From assembly GCA_023422635.1 (NCBI GenBank), contig JAFAGO010000057.1, forward strand, positions 1 to 34,966: 34,966 bases of DNA, written 5' to 3'. A program made the position numbers and the translations under genes. The stretch's first letter is position 1; each line of letters begins with the position of its first letter. This DNA comes from Bacteroidota bacterium (GTDB lineage Bacteria > Bacteroidota > Bacteroidia > Flavobacteriales > Weeksellaceae). This document shows positions 24,889 through 33,832 of the stretch, one piece after another. Under the pieces are notes generated by a model that had not been told where the DNA came from, searched no databases, and worked only from the letters and a program-made list of their open reading frames with translations.

Positions 24889-24917
24889 TGATTTTTATTT
24901 TTTAATCAAATTTTTTT
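24889..24917 (+). terminator. Weak AT-only hairpin with T run after the LpxD paralogue
   Basis: TGATT (24889-24893) / AATCA (24904-24908) followed by seven T. No G-C-rich stem, so weak support. Confidence 0.25.
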
Positions 24918-24942
24918 AAACTCCAAAATATCAGTAAATTTG
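24912..24942 (+). promoter_or_regulatory. Promoter of sucD
   Basis: TTTT (24912-24915), 19 bases, TAAATTTG (24935-24942). Full -7 match, three of four in the -33; leader of 41 bases. Confidence 0.6.
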
Positions 24943-24983
24943 CGAATAGCAGATTTTTAATCAAATAATAAATTATACCTACT

Positions 24984-25856
24984 ATGTCAATATTAGTAAA
25001 CAAAGATTCTAAAGTAATTGTTCAGGGATTTACCGGTAACGAAGGAACTTTCCACGCAGAGCAAATGATTGAATACGGGACCAACGTGGTTGGAGGAGTA
25101 ACTCCAGGTAAAGGCGGAAGCGAGCACTTGGGGAAACCGGTTTTCAATACCGTTGCAGATGCTGTTGAAAAAGCTGGTGCTAATGTAAGTATCATTTTTG
25201 TACCGCCAGCATTTGCTGCAGATGCAATTATGGAAGCTGCGGATGCAGGAATAAAAGTAATTGTTGCGATTACCGAAGGTATTCCAGTTGCCGATATGGT
25301 AAAAGTAAAAGCATATATTGCCGATAAAGATACAAGATTAATTGGGCCAAACTGCCCAGGAATCATTACTTCAGAAGAAGCAAAAATTGGTATTATGCCA
25401 GGTTTTGTATTTAAAAAAGGAAAAGTAGGTGTCGTTTCAAAATCAGGAACATTAACCTATGAAGCTGCAGATCAAGTAGTAAGAGCTGGTTTCGGAGTTT
25501 CTACTGCTATTGGAATTGGTGGAGATCCAATCATTGGAACTACTACAAAAGATGCTTTGGAACTTTTCATCAACGATCCTGAAACAGAAGCAGTAGTAAT
25601 GATTGGTGAAATTGGAGGTTCTTTAGAAGCAGAAGCTGCAAGATGGTATAAAGCAAGTGGTTCTACAAAACCAGTCGTAGGATTTATTGCGGGGCAAACT
25701 GCACCTAAAGGAAGAACAATGGGACACGCTGGAGCTATCGTTGGCGGAGCTGAAGATACCGCTCAAGCGAAAATGGCCATTATGAGAGAAAATGGAATCC
25801 ACGTAGTTGATTCTCCTGCAGATATTGGCGAAACAGTTGCTAAAGTTTTAGGATAA
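24984..25856 (+). CDS. sucD: Succinate-CoA ligase, alpha subunit
   Basis: 290 residues, the normal length. CoA-binding N-terminal Rossmann domain (KVIVQGFTGNEGTFHAEQMI), VFVPPAFAADAI, GPNCPGIITSEEAKIGIMPG, and GRTMGHAGAIVGG, which holds the histidine phosphorylated during catalysis. It forms succinyl-CoA synthetase with the beta subunit SucC in the TCA cycle. sucC is not in the window; separated sucC and sucD genes are common in flavobacteria (from memory). Confidence 0.97.
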   Translation: MSILVNKDSKVIVQGFTGNEGTFHAEQMIEYGTNVVGGVTPGKGGSEHLGKPVFNTVADAVEKAGANVSIIFVPPAFAADAIMEAADAGIKVIVAITEGIPVADMVKVKAYIADKDTRLIGPNCPGIITSEEAKIGIMPGFVFKKGKVGVVSKSGTLTYEAADQVVRAGFGVSTAIGIGGDPIIGTTTKDALELFINDPETEAVVMIGEIGGSLEAEAARWYKASGSTKPVVGFIAGQTAPKGRTMGHAGAIVGGAEDTAQAKMAIMRENGIHVVDSPADIGETVAKVLG

Positions 25857-25881
25857 AAACACAAACACAAAAACTCAATAC

Positions 25882-26550
25882 ATGAAAAAAATAATTTTAA
25901 GCATTGCACTTTCTTCTGCAGCTTTGCTATCCGCTCAGGTAGATTTTAGTTCTACCCGATTTGGGATTACCGCTGGTGGAAACTATTCAAGAGTGAGTAA
26001 TGCACACAATCCTTCTGGGCCGCGTTTTACAATGCAGGCGGGAGTATTGGCATTAATTCCGATTGATAGTAATGATCAATTTTACATTCAACCAGAAGTG
26101 GTGTACTACGGAGCAGGAGAGTCTGGAAAAGATAACAATGTAAAAGGACAACCTGGTTATGATGCTGTTTATGGTAACAGTTACATCAGTGTACCTCTTT
26201 ATTTTAAAGGATATTTTTCTGAAGCAGAATCGGAATTCTTTGGAATGATTGGTCCACGATTTAACTTTTTAGTCGGGCAAACGATTAAAGATCCAGCAAA
26301 ACCTTATTATGATACCGATGTCACTCAAGAAGGCACTGGAGCAAATGGGAAAGCCAATTCTTTTAATTTTGCAATTGGTGCTGGAATAGGATATAGTTTT
26401 AAAAGACAGTTGGAACTTTCCGTACGATATGATTTGGGACTTTCCAATACGTACAAGGGTTTAATGACGGAAGGAGGAAGCGATCCCGCGATTGAGAAAA
26501 AGAAATCAGAACAGGTGCTCAGTGTTGGACTCAGCTATATTTTCGAATAA
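25882..26550 (+). CDS. Small outer-membrane beta-barrel protein (porin-like family)
   Basis: 222 residues. Signal peptide MKKIILSIALSSAALLSAQ with cleavage after residue 19. The rest shows alternating amphipathic strands: FGITAGGNYSRVS, FTMQAGVLALIPI, FYIQPEVVYYG, ISVPLYFKGYF, FFGMIGPRFNFLVG, FNFAIGAGIGYSF, LELSVRYDLGLSNTY, and a C-terminal EQVLSVGLSYIFE ending in Phe-Glu. This is the PorT/OMP_b-brl_2 type common in Bacteroidota. No specific function is readable. It follows sucD by 25 bases. Confidence 0.85.
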   Translation: MKKIILSIALSSAALLSAQVDFSSTRFGITAGGNYSRVSNAHNPSGPRFTMQAGVLALIPIDSNDQFYIQPEVVYYGAGESGKDNNVKGQPGYDAVYGNSYISVPLYFKGYFSEAESEFFGMIGPRFNFLVGQTIKDPAKPYYDTDVTQEGTGANGKANSFNFAIGAGIGYSFKRQLELSVRYDLGLSNTYKGLMTEGGSDPAIEKKKSEQVLSVGLSYIFE

Positions 26551-26556
26551 ATGTAG

Positions 26557-26582
26557 AATCCCGGTTTTCCGGGATTTTTTTT
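26557..26582 (+). terminator. Rho-independent terminator after the barrel protein gene
   Basis: Stem AATCCCGG (26557-26564) / CCGGGATT (26569-26576), loop TTTT, followed by eight T. Confidence 0.9.
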
Positions 26583-26678
26583 GGCCTAGCATTTAACAAA
26601 ACTTTAAAATTTGTTGTAGAATATTTAACGCATCACCTCCGTTTTTTAAGAGCATTTGTTTTTACATCTGTCAAAATA

Positions 26679-26718
26679 AAACCCGATAAACGACTCATAG
26701 TGGTTATTTATCGGGTTT
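26679..26718. repeat. Perfect 12-base inverted repeat in a convergent intergenic region
   Basis: AAACCCGATAAA (26679-26690) pairs with TTTATCGGGTTT (26707-26718) across a 16-base loop. On the minus strand it is followed by TTTATTTTG, so it may be an additional terminator for the ABC operon; its distance from that operon's own terminator makes this uncertain. The rest of 26583-26863 shows no gene. Confidence 0.6.
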
Positions 26719-26764
26719 GTCAATTTAATGGGAACAAATTCATTTACTCTAATCTATCTTTCAA

Positions 26765-26798
26765 AAAGAAAAAAGCAGCTTCTTTATAAAACTGCTTT
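26765..26798 (-). terminator. Rho-independent terminator of the ABC exporter operon
   Basis: On the minus strand AAAGCAG (26792-26798) pairs with CTGCTTT (26772-26778), followed by a T-rich run. Confidence 0.65.
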
Positions 26799-26863
26799 AC
26801 TTCTATTTTTAATTCCAAAGATTTGGATTTTTATTTTAATCTGAAGGTTTCTTTCTAATGATT

Positions 26864-28159
26864 TTAACTTGATTTAATCCATTTCCAAAGCTCTTTTAAA
26901 GTCGCCTTATTTCCATACATTAAAATTCCCACTCGGTAAATTTTTGCAGCAATAAAAATCATCGCAAAACAAGTAATTAGAAGAAGTGATATAGAAAGAA
27001 CCAATTCCCAAACCGGAACACCAAAAGGAATTCTTGCCGTCATTGCAATCGGTGACGTGAAAGGAATAATCGATAGCCAAAAAGCAGTTGGACCATCGGG
27101 ATTATTGATGATGGTAAAACTACCGTAAACGCCTAACATCAATGGGATAATTGCAAATAAGGTAAATTGTTGCGTTTCTGTTTCATTGTCGACAGCGGAA
27201 CCAATCGCGGCGTACATTGAACTGTAAAAAATATAGCCAAGCAAAAAGAACGTTATAAATACGAAAATAATTAATGGATAATTTAAGTCCAGTAAAGTAT
27301 GAGAAATTGTTTCGAAAATTTGAAGAATATTCAAATTGCTAAATGCCGGATTATTTTGCATAGCGGCAAATCCAGTATTGAAAACCAAAGCCGCAGCAAC
27401 CGACATTGCAATCCATACAATAAATTGAGTAAGTGCTACAAAAGTAACTCCAAGAATTTTCCCTAACATCAGTTCAAAAGGTTTTACGGATGATATTAGA
27501 ATTTCAACCACACGATTGTTTTTTTCTTCCAGAACACTTCTCATCACGCGCACTCCATAAATAATAATGAACATAAAAACCGCGTACATCATCACCATTC
27601 CCAATCCTGTTTTAACGCCAAACATTACATCAGAATCGGTTTTGTTATTGTCCACCACATTTTTGGTATACAAATCGAAACCTTTATCTAGATTTTGAAT
27701 TTGCATTTCGGTTAATCCAAGACTTTTGATTTTTTCTCTTTTAATTCCTTCAATTAAATCGCTTGTAATTTTTGTTTTGGTATCAAAACCAATTTTTTTG
27801 TTAATGTACAATTGGGTATGATTTTCTAAAGCATCAAAATTTTGATCTTTCAATGCGGGAATAATCAGCAAACCATCGGTAGATTCCATTTCTTTTAAAG
27901 AACTTTTCAGCGAAGCTTCTGTATTAATCGGTACAAAAACGTATGTAATTTTGTCGGTGGATTTTAATGTTGTTTTAAAAATTCCACTTTTGTCGACTAC
28001 ATTAAACGTATGTTTGGTTTCATTGGCTTTCATCATAAAAGTAATCAGGGCACCAAAAGCAATAAGTAGAATCGGGGTAAATACAGTTAGAAGTACAAAA
28101 GATTTCTTTTTTACTTGCGTAAGATATTCTCTTTGCGTTATGAGGAAGATGTTTTTCAT
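26864..28159 (-). CDS. ABC-2 family transporter permease (NatB-like)
   Basis: 431 residues. First membrane segment near residues 20-45 (FVLLTVFTPILLIAFGALITF), a large extracytoplasmic domain (about 50-180), then five or six membrane segments. RSVLEEKNNRVVEILISSVKPFELMLGKILG (positions about 210-240) is the conserved cytoplasmic motif of NatB/YhaP permeases. Together with the upstream ATPase it forms an exporter; the NatAB name implies sodium export, but the substrate is not determined by sequence. It starts 13 bases after the ATPase stop. Confidence 0.88.
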   Translation of the reverse strand: MKNIFLITQREYLTQVKKKSFVLLTVFTPILLIAFGALITFMMKANETKHTFNVVDKSGIFKTTLKSTDKITYVFVPINTEASLKSSLKEMESTDGLLIIPALKDQNFDALENHTQLYINKKIGFDTKTKITSDLIEGIKREKIKSLGLTEMQIQNLDKGFDLYTKNVVDNNKTDSDVMFGVKTGLGMVMMYAVFMFIIIYGVRVMRSVLEEKNNRVVEILISSVKPFELMLGKILGVTFVALTQFIVWIAMSVAAALVFNTGFAAMQNNPAFSNLNILQIFETISHTLLDLNYPLIIFVFITFFLLGYIFYSSMYAAIGSAVDNETETQQFTLFAIIPLMLGVYGSFTIINNPDGPTAFWLSIIPFTSPIAMTARIPFGVPVWELVLSISLLLITCFAMIFIAAKIYRVGILMYGNKATLKELWKWIKSS

Positions 28160-28172
28160 TTTTTTGAAATTC

Positions 28173-29084
28173 TTAAAGCGTTTTACTTACTGCGCTAATA
28201 AATACTTCGTTCATGCTTGGGATTTTTTCGTCGAATGAACGTATTTTTCCAATTTGAAGAATTTGAGCAAGAAGTTGATTATGATCGTTGTCGTTTTGAA
28301 GATCAAAACTTAAAAGTCCATTTTCTGTTTTTTCGTGGAGAAGAGGAATTTGATGTTTAAAGATGGAAAATTTTTCAGAATCCACATCTTGAATAGTTAC
28401 ACTGAAAATATTTTTTTTGAATTTTTCGCGAACATCAAAAACTTTACCGTCCAATATTTTATGCGAATTATTGATTAAAGCTACATAATCGCACATTTCT
28501 TCAACACTTTCCATGCGGTGAGTGGAGAGGATAATGGTGGTTCCGTTTTCTTTTAATTTTAAAATTTGATCTTTGATGAGGTTGGCGTTTACAGGATCGA
28601 AACCAGAAAAAGGTTCATCGAGAATTAAGAGCTTTGGCTGATGAAGAACAGTTACCACAAACTGAATTTTTTGTGCCATTCCTTTAGAAAGTTCTGAAAG
28701 TTTCTTCTTCCACCATTGATCGATATTCAATTGTTCAAACCAATATTTAGCTTGTTTTAGAGCATCGCTTTTGGACATTCCTTTCAATTCACCAAAGTAC
28801 AGCAGTTGATCGCCAACAGTCATATTTTTATACAACCCACGTTCTTCGGGCATATAGCCAATTTGTTTGATGTGTTCGGGATTTAGTAGTTCATCATTAA
28901 TCCAAACTTTGCCAGAATCGGCTTGCGTAATTTGATTAATAATTCGGATGAACGTTGTTTTCCCAGCACCATTCGGACCAAGAAGCCCGTAAATACTACC
29001 TTTGGGAACGTTTATACTGAAATCCTCTAACGCAATTTTTTTACCAGCATTATAGGATTTTGTTACGTGATCTGCTTTTAGCAT
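28173..29084 (-). CDS. ABC transporter ATP-binding protein (NatA-like)
   Basis: 303 residues. Walker A GPNGAGKT (36-43), Q-loop region IGYMPEERGLY (75-85), signature LSKGMAQ (132-138), Walker B LLILDEP (152-158), H-loop LSTHRMES. A C-terminal extension of about 90 residues (FSVTIQDVDSEKF onward) is typical of the NatA/CcmA-type exporters. It is the first gene of a two-gene minus-strand operon with the permease. No clear -7 element in the 151 bases upstream. Confidence 0.92.
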   Translation of the reverse strand: MLKADHVTKSYNAGKKIALEDFSINVPKGSIYGLLGPNGAGKTTFIRIINQITQADSGKVWINDELLNPEHIKQIGYMPEERGLYKNMTVGDQLLYFGELKGMSKSDALKQAKYWFEQLNIDQWWKKKLSELSKGMAQKIQFVVTVLHQPKLLILDEPFSGFDPVNANLIKDQILKLKENGTTIILSTHRMESVEEMCDYVALINNSHKILDGKVFDVREKFKKNIFSVTIQDVDSEKFSIFKHQIPLLHEKTENGLLSFDLQNDNDHNQLLAQILQIGKIRSFDEKIPSMNEVFISAVSKTL

Positions 29085-29193
29085 AAGAGTAATTGAGTTG
29101 TGTTGAATAAAAAGTTAGTACACCACTTGTTATATTTGTTACGTCGTTGCTGGAGGATGTCCCATTTTTTTTTGATGAGATTCTCTGTTTCGA

Positions 29194-29209
29194 CGCTCGC
29201 TTCGCTCGC
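29194..29209. repeat. GC-rich repeat CGCTCGC-TT-CGCTCGC
   Basis: Two copies of CGCTCGC separated by TT, forming an exact mirror repeat, in an otherwise AT-rich gap between the ABC operon and dusB. It cannot fold as a simple hairpin. Function unknown. Confidence 0.5.
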
Positions 29210-29235
29210 GCCGTAATCTTCAAAAAATAATTTCT

Positions 29236-30234
29236 TTACGAATGTTCAGCGAAATATTGGGTGTAAAATTCCTTGGCTTCTTGAATGATTACATCCATTT
29301 CTTCAAGGGTGAAAATTTCTAGAAACTTTTTACGGAAATCTTTAAAATGTGGAACTCCACGGAAGTAGTTGGTGTAGTGTTGGCGCATTTCAATCAGGCC
29401 TAAGCGTTCACCTTTCCATTCGGCACTCCATTCGGCATGTTGGCGAACAGCGAGCAATCGATCATCAATTGTGGGTTCGGGTAAAATTTCTCCTGTTTCA
29501 AAATAGTGTTTCACTTCATTAAAAATCCAAGGATAACCAATTGCTCCACGCCCAATCATAATTCCGTCGCAATCGTATTTTTCACGATATTCTTTGGCTT
29601 TTTGAGGAGAATCAATATCGCCGTTGCCAAAAATTGGGATTTCGATATTTGGATTGTTTTTAATTCTTGAAATATGGTCCCAATCGGCTTCACCTTTATA
29701 CATTTGTGCACGCGTTCTTGCGTGAATGGTAAGCGCTTTTATACCTGCTTCTTGTAGGCGTTCTGCAACTTCATCAATATTAATCGAAGGAATATCCCAA
29801 CCCAAACGGGTTTTTACCGTAACAGGAAGATGGGTGGAATTTACAACTGCTTTTGTTAGGCGAATCATTAAATCTACATCTTTCAAAACGCCAGCTCCTG
29901 CGCCTTTGCACACTACTTTTTTTACAGGACAGCCGAAATTAATGTCGACCAAATCGGGTTCAACGGTTTCTACAATTCTTGCGGACATGGCCATGGCTTC
30001 TTCATCACCACCAAAAATTTGAATTCCAACAGGACGTTCATAATCGAAAATATCGAGTTTTTTGCGGCTTTTCATTGCGTCGCGAATCAAACCTTCAGAA
30101 GAAATAAATTCTGAATACATCAAATCTGCACCGTGCATTTTGCAGAGTTTTCTAAAGGGCGGATCGCTTACATCTTCCATTGGTGCAAGAAGAAGCGGGA
30201 AATCCGGCAGTTCTATATTTCCGATTTTTACCAT
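29236..30234 (-). CDS. dusB: tRNA-dihydrouridine synthase (DusB-type)
   Basis: 332 residues from the ATG at 30234 (MVKIGNIELPDF); an upstream ATG at 30270 adds 12 residues that run through the promoter box. TIM-barrel FMN enzyme: LLAPMEDVSDPPFRKL, MYSEFISSEGL, VGIQIFGGD, DINFGCPVKKVVCKGAGAG (catalytic Cys102), VKTRLGWD, LTIHARTRAQMYKG, IFGNGDIDSPQKA, IMIGRGAIGYPW, and a C-terminal helical tRNA-binding domain. It reduces uridines in the tRNA D-loop with NADPH. Confidence 0.95.
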   Translation of the reverse strand: MVKIGNIELPDFPLLLAPMEDVSDPPFRKLCKMHGADLMYSEFISSEGLIRDAMKSRKKLDIFDYERPVGIQIFGGDEEAMAMSARIVETVEPDLVDINFGCPVKKVVCKGAGAGVLKDVDLMIRLTKAVVNSTHLPVTVKTRLGWDIPSINIDEVAERLQEAGIKALTIHARTRAQMYKGEADWDHISRIKNNPNIEIPIFGNGDIDSPQKAKEYREKYDCDGIMIGRGAIGYPWIFNEVKHYFETGEILPEPTIDDRLLAVRQHAEWSAEWKGERLGLIEMRQHYTNYFRGVPHFKDFRKKFLEIFTLEEMDVIIQEAKEFYTQYFAEHS

Positions 30235-30238
30235 CGTG

Positions 30239-30246
30239 CAAAGGTA
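30239..30246 (-). promoter_or_regulatory. -7 element (TACCTTTG) almost touching the dusB start
   Basis: Reads TACCTTTG on the minus strand and ends four bases before the ATG. An ATTG at 30268-30271 could be a -33 with a 21-base spacer. It implies a leaderless or nearly leaderless message. Confidence 0.55.
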
Positions 30247-30428
30247 AGGAATAATGTAGCAATAAATCAATTTCGCATTCTAACCCAAAAATACTGAGCA
30301 ATTTCAAAGTGAAATTCAAATTGCTTATTGATTTTTAGAGCTTTTTTTGGAAGCTAATTAAAGTACGATATTCCTCGATGGTTCTTTCTTTACTAAAGAA
30401 GCAAATCTCAAAAATTTTGAATAGACAT

Positions 30429-33400
30429 TTAGAAAGAAGCCTTCACCTGCATACTTCCGATATGAATGGTTCGTTCGCCGGAATTTCTTCCTTCATAATT
30501 AAGATTAAGAATGATGAAAGAATTGAGATTTTGTTGCAAGTACACGCTCCAGACTTGGTTTTTCCCTGCTTTTAAACCATCCAGCATTTGATTGCCCACG
30601 ATGGAAAAACTTTCTCCAGTGAAATCATTATTGATGAAGGAAAAGGTTGCTCGAAGGGAAGTTTTTTTTCGTTCCCATTGCAAAGCTCCTGTAATATCAA
30701 AGGTTTTTAAAAGTTCATCTCCATCAATTCGTGTCTTTTGTTCGTACGCACTTGAAAGTTCGGCTTGTACAGCTGCGTTTACTTTATAGGTTGCTTTTGG
30801 GCGCGTTTCGAGGTTTCGCAGAACATAATCTCTTGAAGAAAACATTTGCGACGAATTTTCAATATTCACCAACGCATTTTCAAGATCCATCCGGAAATCT
30901 TTGTTGAACCAATAACCAAAAGTAAGTAGGTGAGAGGTTTGATTGCGTACTTCGTTGCTGAAATTTGCATTGATTAAATTTTGATTGTCGATGAAGCGGT
31001 AATTTCCATTCCATCCCGATTGATCTGTAGAATTGAATTGTGCAGATGCGAGGAAATTTTGATTCTTTAGAATTTGATTGTCGTTTTTCTCAAATGGATT
31101 TAGCACCAAAACCTTTTCTTTTTTATAATACGAATTTTGAGAGTTCAAGGAAATATTGAAATTCCAACGTTTTAAAAATCGATTTTGAGAATTAAAAATT
31201 ACCGAAGGATTTACGAACAAAGCCAACGTCATTTTATTTTTGTTTGAAGGAATATAGGTGGTAGTATTGGTGTACACTCTTATATATTGTGCGAGATCGG
31301 CATATTCGGCCACTTCAAATTCATCCAACTGTTGAACGCCATCGCCATTGTAATCAGTCCATTTATAAACGCCTTGACCATCGGTTACTTTAATATATTG
31401 AAATTCCCTTTGCGCTTCCTGTCCATTTCCCAATTCATAAAACGCTTGAAGTCGCATTCCATTTTGGAAAAGTTGCTGATTGTACAAAATATTACCTACC
31501 ACAAAATCTTGATTAAATCCTGTATTCAAGTCTTGATTTTGATAATAGAATTTACGATAATGAATCAAAGCGCTTAAAGTAGTTTTTTCGGTTTTAATAA
31601 TTTCACTTTCCGCCATTGCACCCAAAATGTGATTCATATTTTGCATATTGTTGTTACGAATAGAATCGTTATCGCGTAGGTAAATTCGCATTGAAAGTTT
31701 TGTTCTGGAAGAATCTGCGATTTTCTTTTGTAGAAAAATTTCTTTCCAACTAAAACTTGTGGTATCGTACAATTGGGTTTCGTTGTATTTTTTCTCGTTA
31801 TGTTCCATACTTCCGCCAATTCCCCAACTTCCTTTTTCGCCGTTGAGTTCAGTAATTACTTCGCCCCGAATAAATTTTGTGTTGAGGTCGGTAGCATTTG
31901 TATTGAGGTAAGAAAATTTTCCGCTCGAAGTTATTTTCCCTTTTTTAATGGCAAAATCAAGATCATTTTTAATTCCTTTATAGGTGTTTTTTTCATCTAA
32001 ATAATTAATTCGGTAATTAAGAAAGGTGTTGTTTCCCCATTGATTAAGGAAACTTCCGATGAAACGGTTTTGCGTTCTTTGGTTGAATTCCTGAAGTAAA
32101 TTAAAATCTCGAGCGAATTCCACATCATTAATTCGATCAAGAATATGAAACCTTCCCGAAATATGTTGAAATTCAAAACCAGGCGTTCCTTTCCAATTTT
32201 TGTTTGAAAATGTTTTTGAAGCATACAGGCGACCTGCAAAACCTTTATTTTCATTTGAGTCTTTTGAAGAAAAAAGATTGATATCGTAATTGCTAATAGA
32301 AAAATCTGCGCCCACTTTTCCGTCCTTCAACTCGTATTCGGAATTGAAGGATAAAACTTGCGTTTGTTGTGGCGAAGGCAATTTTCGAACAGCGCGATAA
32401 CTTCCTTGGTTGGGGCCAACATATTCAAATACACGTCCATTATTGGTGGTTTGCGCAATATTGTAATCTCCTAAATTGGCACCAAAATACGTGAAGGAAA
32501 CTTGGTATAATGTTGCGCTTTCGTTATTGGACAACTGATAATAGTCGCCAAACGCACCAGAATGTTTTTCGTAAAGTATTTTGTTCACATCATATTCTGT
32601 AACCACTCCGGAAGGTGCGTACATTTCGTTCTCATTATTTCCTGCATTTGCAAGAATTTGTTGATCTTCGTCGGAAAGATTTAAAGAAAGAGGCGCATTT
32701 TTGTTATCGTTCTCCATAAACCAGCTCATTCCTACCTTTAGTTTTTCCCTTTGATGTTGCAAATTTCCAGTGAAGAGGTAACGAGAATAGTTTCTGTTGG
32801 TATAATTGTAGGAAATGGTGATGAAATTCTGCTTGAAAATAGGTCGGAAGCTGGTAAAAGTAATTTCCCCAGTGTTATAATTAATAGTGTAGTCTTGGTT
32901 TTCGCCCCGCTTCATCAAAATACCATCAATATAAACTTGTTCGGATCCCGAAATAATCGTAATGAAAGTTTCGCCGTTTTTTCCTGTTAAACGATAAGGA
33001 CCTTGATTCCCTTCCACACCTTGAAACCGAATTCGATGGAATTCACTTCGGGCCACTCCTGCAGAAATATCCAGAAACGTTGTATTGTCTTTTCCGAATT
33101 GGGTTTGGTATTGAAGTCCCATACTTCTCCTTTGATAGCGAGCAAAATAGGTGCTTTCATCATTTAAATCTAAATGTCCGGCGCGTATTACGGAATGGTT
33201 TTTAATATTTAGCTGCATGTAAATTTTATCAAACTCGTCCAACGTTTGCGTATAACCATCAGCTTGAATCGGGAGGTTATGGTCGGATATAGATGCTAAA
33301 ATGGAAACATCCGAAGAAAGTTTACCCGTAATTTGTAAATCCATTGAGCTTTGTACAGACGAACCCTGGTTGTTGCCAAAAGTAATTCCTCTTATAATTG

Positions 33401-33740
33401 AACCTTTTGAATTCAAATCTCCAAGGATTTTTGAACGCTCATTATTTTTAACAATAATTCCTTCGTCAAAAATGGGTTGTTCTTTCAACTTCACATAGTT
33501 GGCAGTATCTTTCAGAAAATAATCTTTCTCAAATCGCTCTGCAAGTATGGAGTCTTTTTCAAGAGAATCTTCTTTGATGTTTGGGTTCTTCCACGAGAAT
33601 ACCTGAGCACTGAAAAAATTCAGTACGAAAATGCATAATAAAGAAAGTAGAATTTTCCCTCTCAAAGTTATCCCCAAATATTCGGTAAAATAACGAAATT
33701 TCCTTTGTTTTATTGGAAGACACATTGGATGAATACGCAT
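30429..33740 (-). CDS. Large outer-membrane beta-barrel protein of unknown function (1103 residues)
   Basis: N-terminal signal (KILLSLLCIFVLNFFSAQ, ending near residue 46) preceded by a long basic segment; the true start may be later, for example the TTG for Leu26 (33665). After a short linker, GSIIRGITFGNNQGSSVQSS opens a long series of amphipathic strands. Residues about 230-315 contain GVEGNQGPYRLTGKNGE, GSEQVYIDGILMKRGENQDY and a TINYNTGEITFT stretch, a block I also associate with SprA and other giant Bacteroidota/Chlorobi surface proteins (from memory). Residues 796-807 are a perfect EF-hand loop (DYNGDGVQQLDE). The end NLNYEGRNSGERTIHIGSMQVKASF has a terminal Phe, typical of barrel proteins. 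Too short for SprA itself (about 2400 residues). Function unknown; a large export or scaffold barrel is possible. Confidence 0.75.
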   Translation of the reverse strand: MRIHPMCLPIKQRKFRYFTEYLGITLRGKILLSLLCIFVLNFFSAQVFSWKNPNIKEDSLEKDSILAERFEKDYFLKDTANYVKLKEQPIFDEGIIVKNNERSKILGDLNSKGSIIRGITFGNNQGSSVQSSMDLQITGKLSSDVSILASISDHNLPIQADGYTQTLDEFDKIYMQLNIKNHSVIRAGHLDLNDESTYFARYQRRSMGLQYQTQFGKDNTTFLDISAGVARSEFHRIRFQGVEGNQGPYRLTGKNGETFITIISGSEQVYIDGILMKRGENQDYTINYNTGEITFTSFRPIFKQNFITISYNYTNRNYSRYLFTGNLQHQREKLKVGMSWFMENDNKNAPLSLNLSDEDQQILANAGNNENEMYAPSGVVTEYDVNKILYEKHSGAFGDYYQLSNNESATLYQVSFTYFGANLGDYNIAQTTNNGRVFEYVGPNQGSYRAVRKLPSPQQTQVLSFNSEYELKDGKVGADFSISNYDINLFSSKDSNENKGFAGRLYASKTFSNKNWKGTPGFEFQHISGRFHILDRINDVEFARDFNLLQEFNQRTQNRFIGSFLNQWGNNTFLNYRINYLDEKNTYKGIKNDLDFAIKKGKITSSGKFSYLNTNATDLNTKFIRGEVITELNGEKGSWGIGGSMEHNEKKYNETQLYDTTSFSWKEIFLQKKIADSSRTKLSMRIYLRDNDSIRNNNMQNMNHILGAMAESEIIKTEKTTLSALIHYRKFYYQNQDLNTGFNQDFVVGNILYNQQLFQNGMRLQAFYELGNGQEAQREFQYIKVTDGQGVYKWTDYNGDGVQQLDEFEVAEYADLAQYIRVYTNTTTYIPSNKNKMTLALFVNPSVIFNSQNRFLKRWNFNISLNSQNSYYKKEKVLVLNPFEKNDNQILKNQNFLASAQFNSTDQSGWNGNYRFIDNQNLINANFSNEVRNQTSHLLTFGYWFNKDFRMDLENALVNIENSSQMFSSRDYVLRNLETRPKATYKVNAAVQAELSSAYEQKTRIDGDELLKTFDITGALQWERKKTSLRATFSFINNDFTGESFSIVGNQMLDGLKAGKNQVWSVYLQQNLNSFIILNLNYEGRNSGERTIHIGSMQVKASF

Positions 33741-33774
33741 TCAATTGAAAAAAATGAAACCCAAAAAAGAAAAC

Positions 33775-33805
33775 TTTGCAGCTTTGTGTTTTTTACCTAA
33801 ATTTG
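33775..33805 (+). promoter_or_regulatory. Promoter of gcvH
   Basis: Perfect TTTG (33775-33778), 19-base spacer, TAAATTTG (33798-33805), with a 27-base leader. One of the best matches to the Bacteroidota consensus in the window. It lies in the divergent gap beside the 1103-residue protein gene. Confidence 0.85.
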
Positions 33806-33832
33806 AAACATTACTTTTATAAATAGAAAAAA

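Noticed and set aside
29194..29209. GC-rich repeat as a terminator hairpin
   Set aside because: The halves are mirror or direct repeats, not complementary, so they do not form a stem, and no T run follows.
30429..33740. Calling the 1103-residue protein SprA
   Set aside because: It shares sequence style with SprA but is less than half its length; I cannot support orthology.
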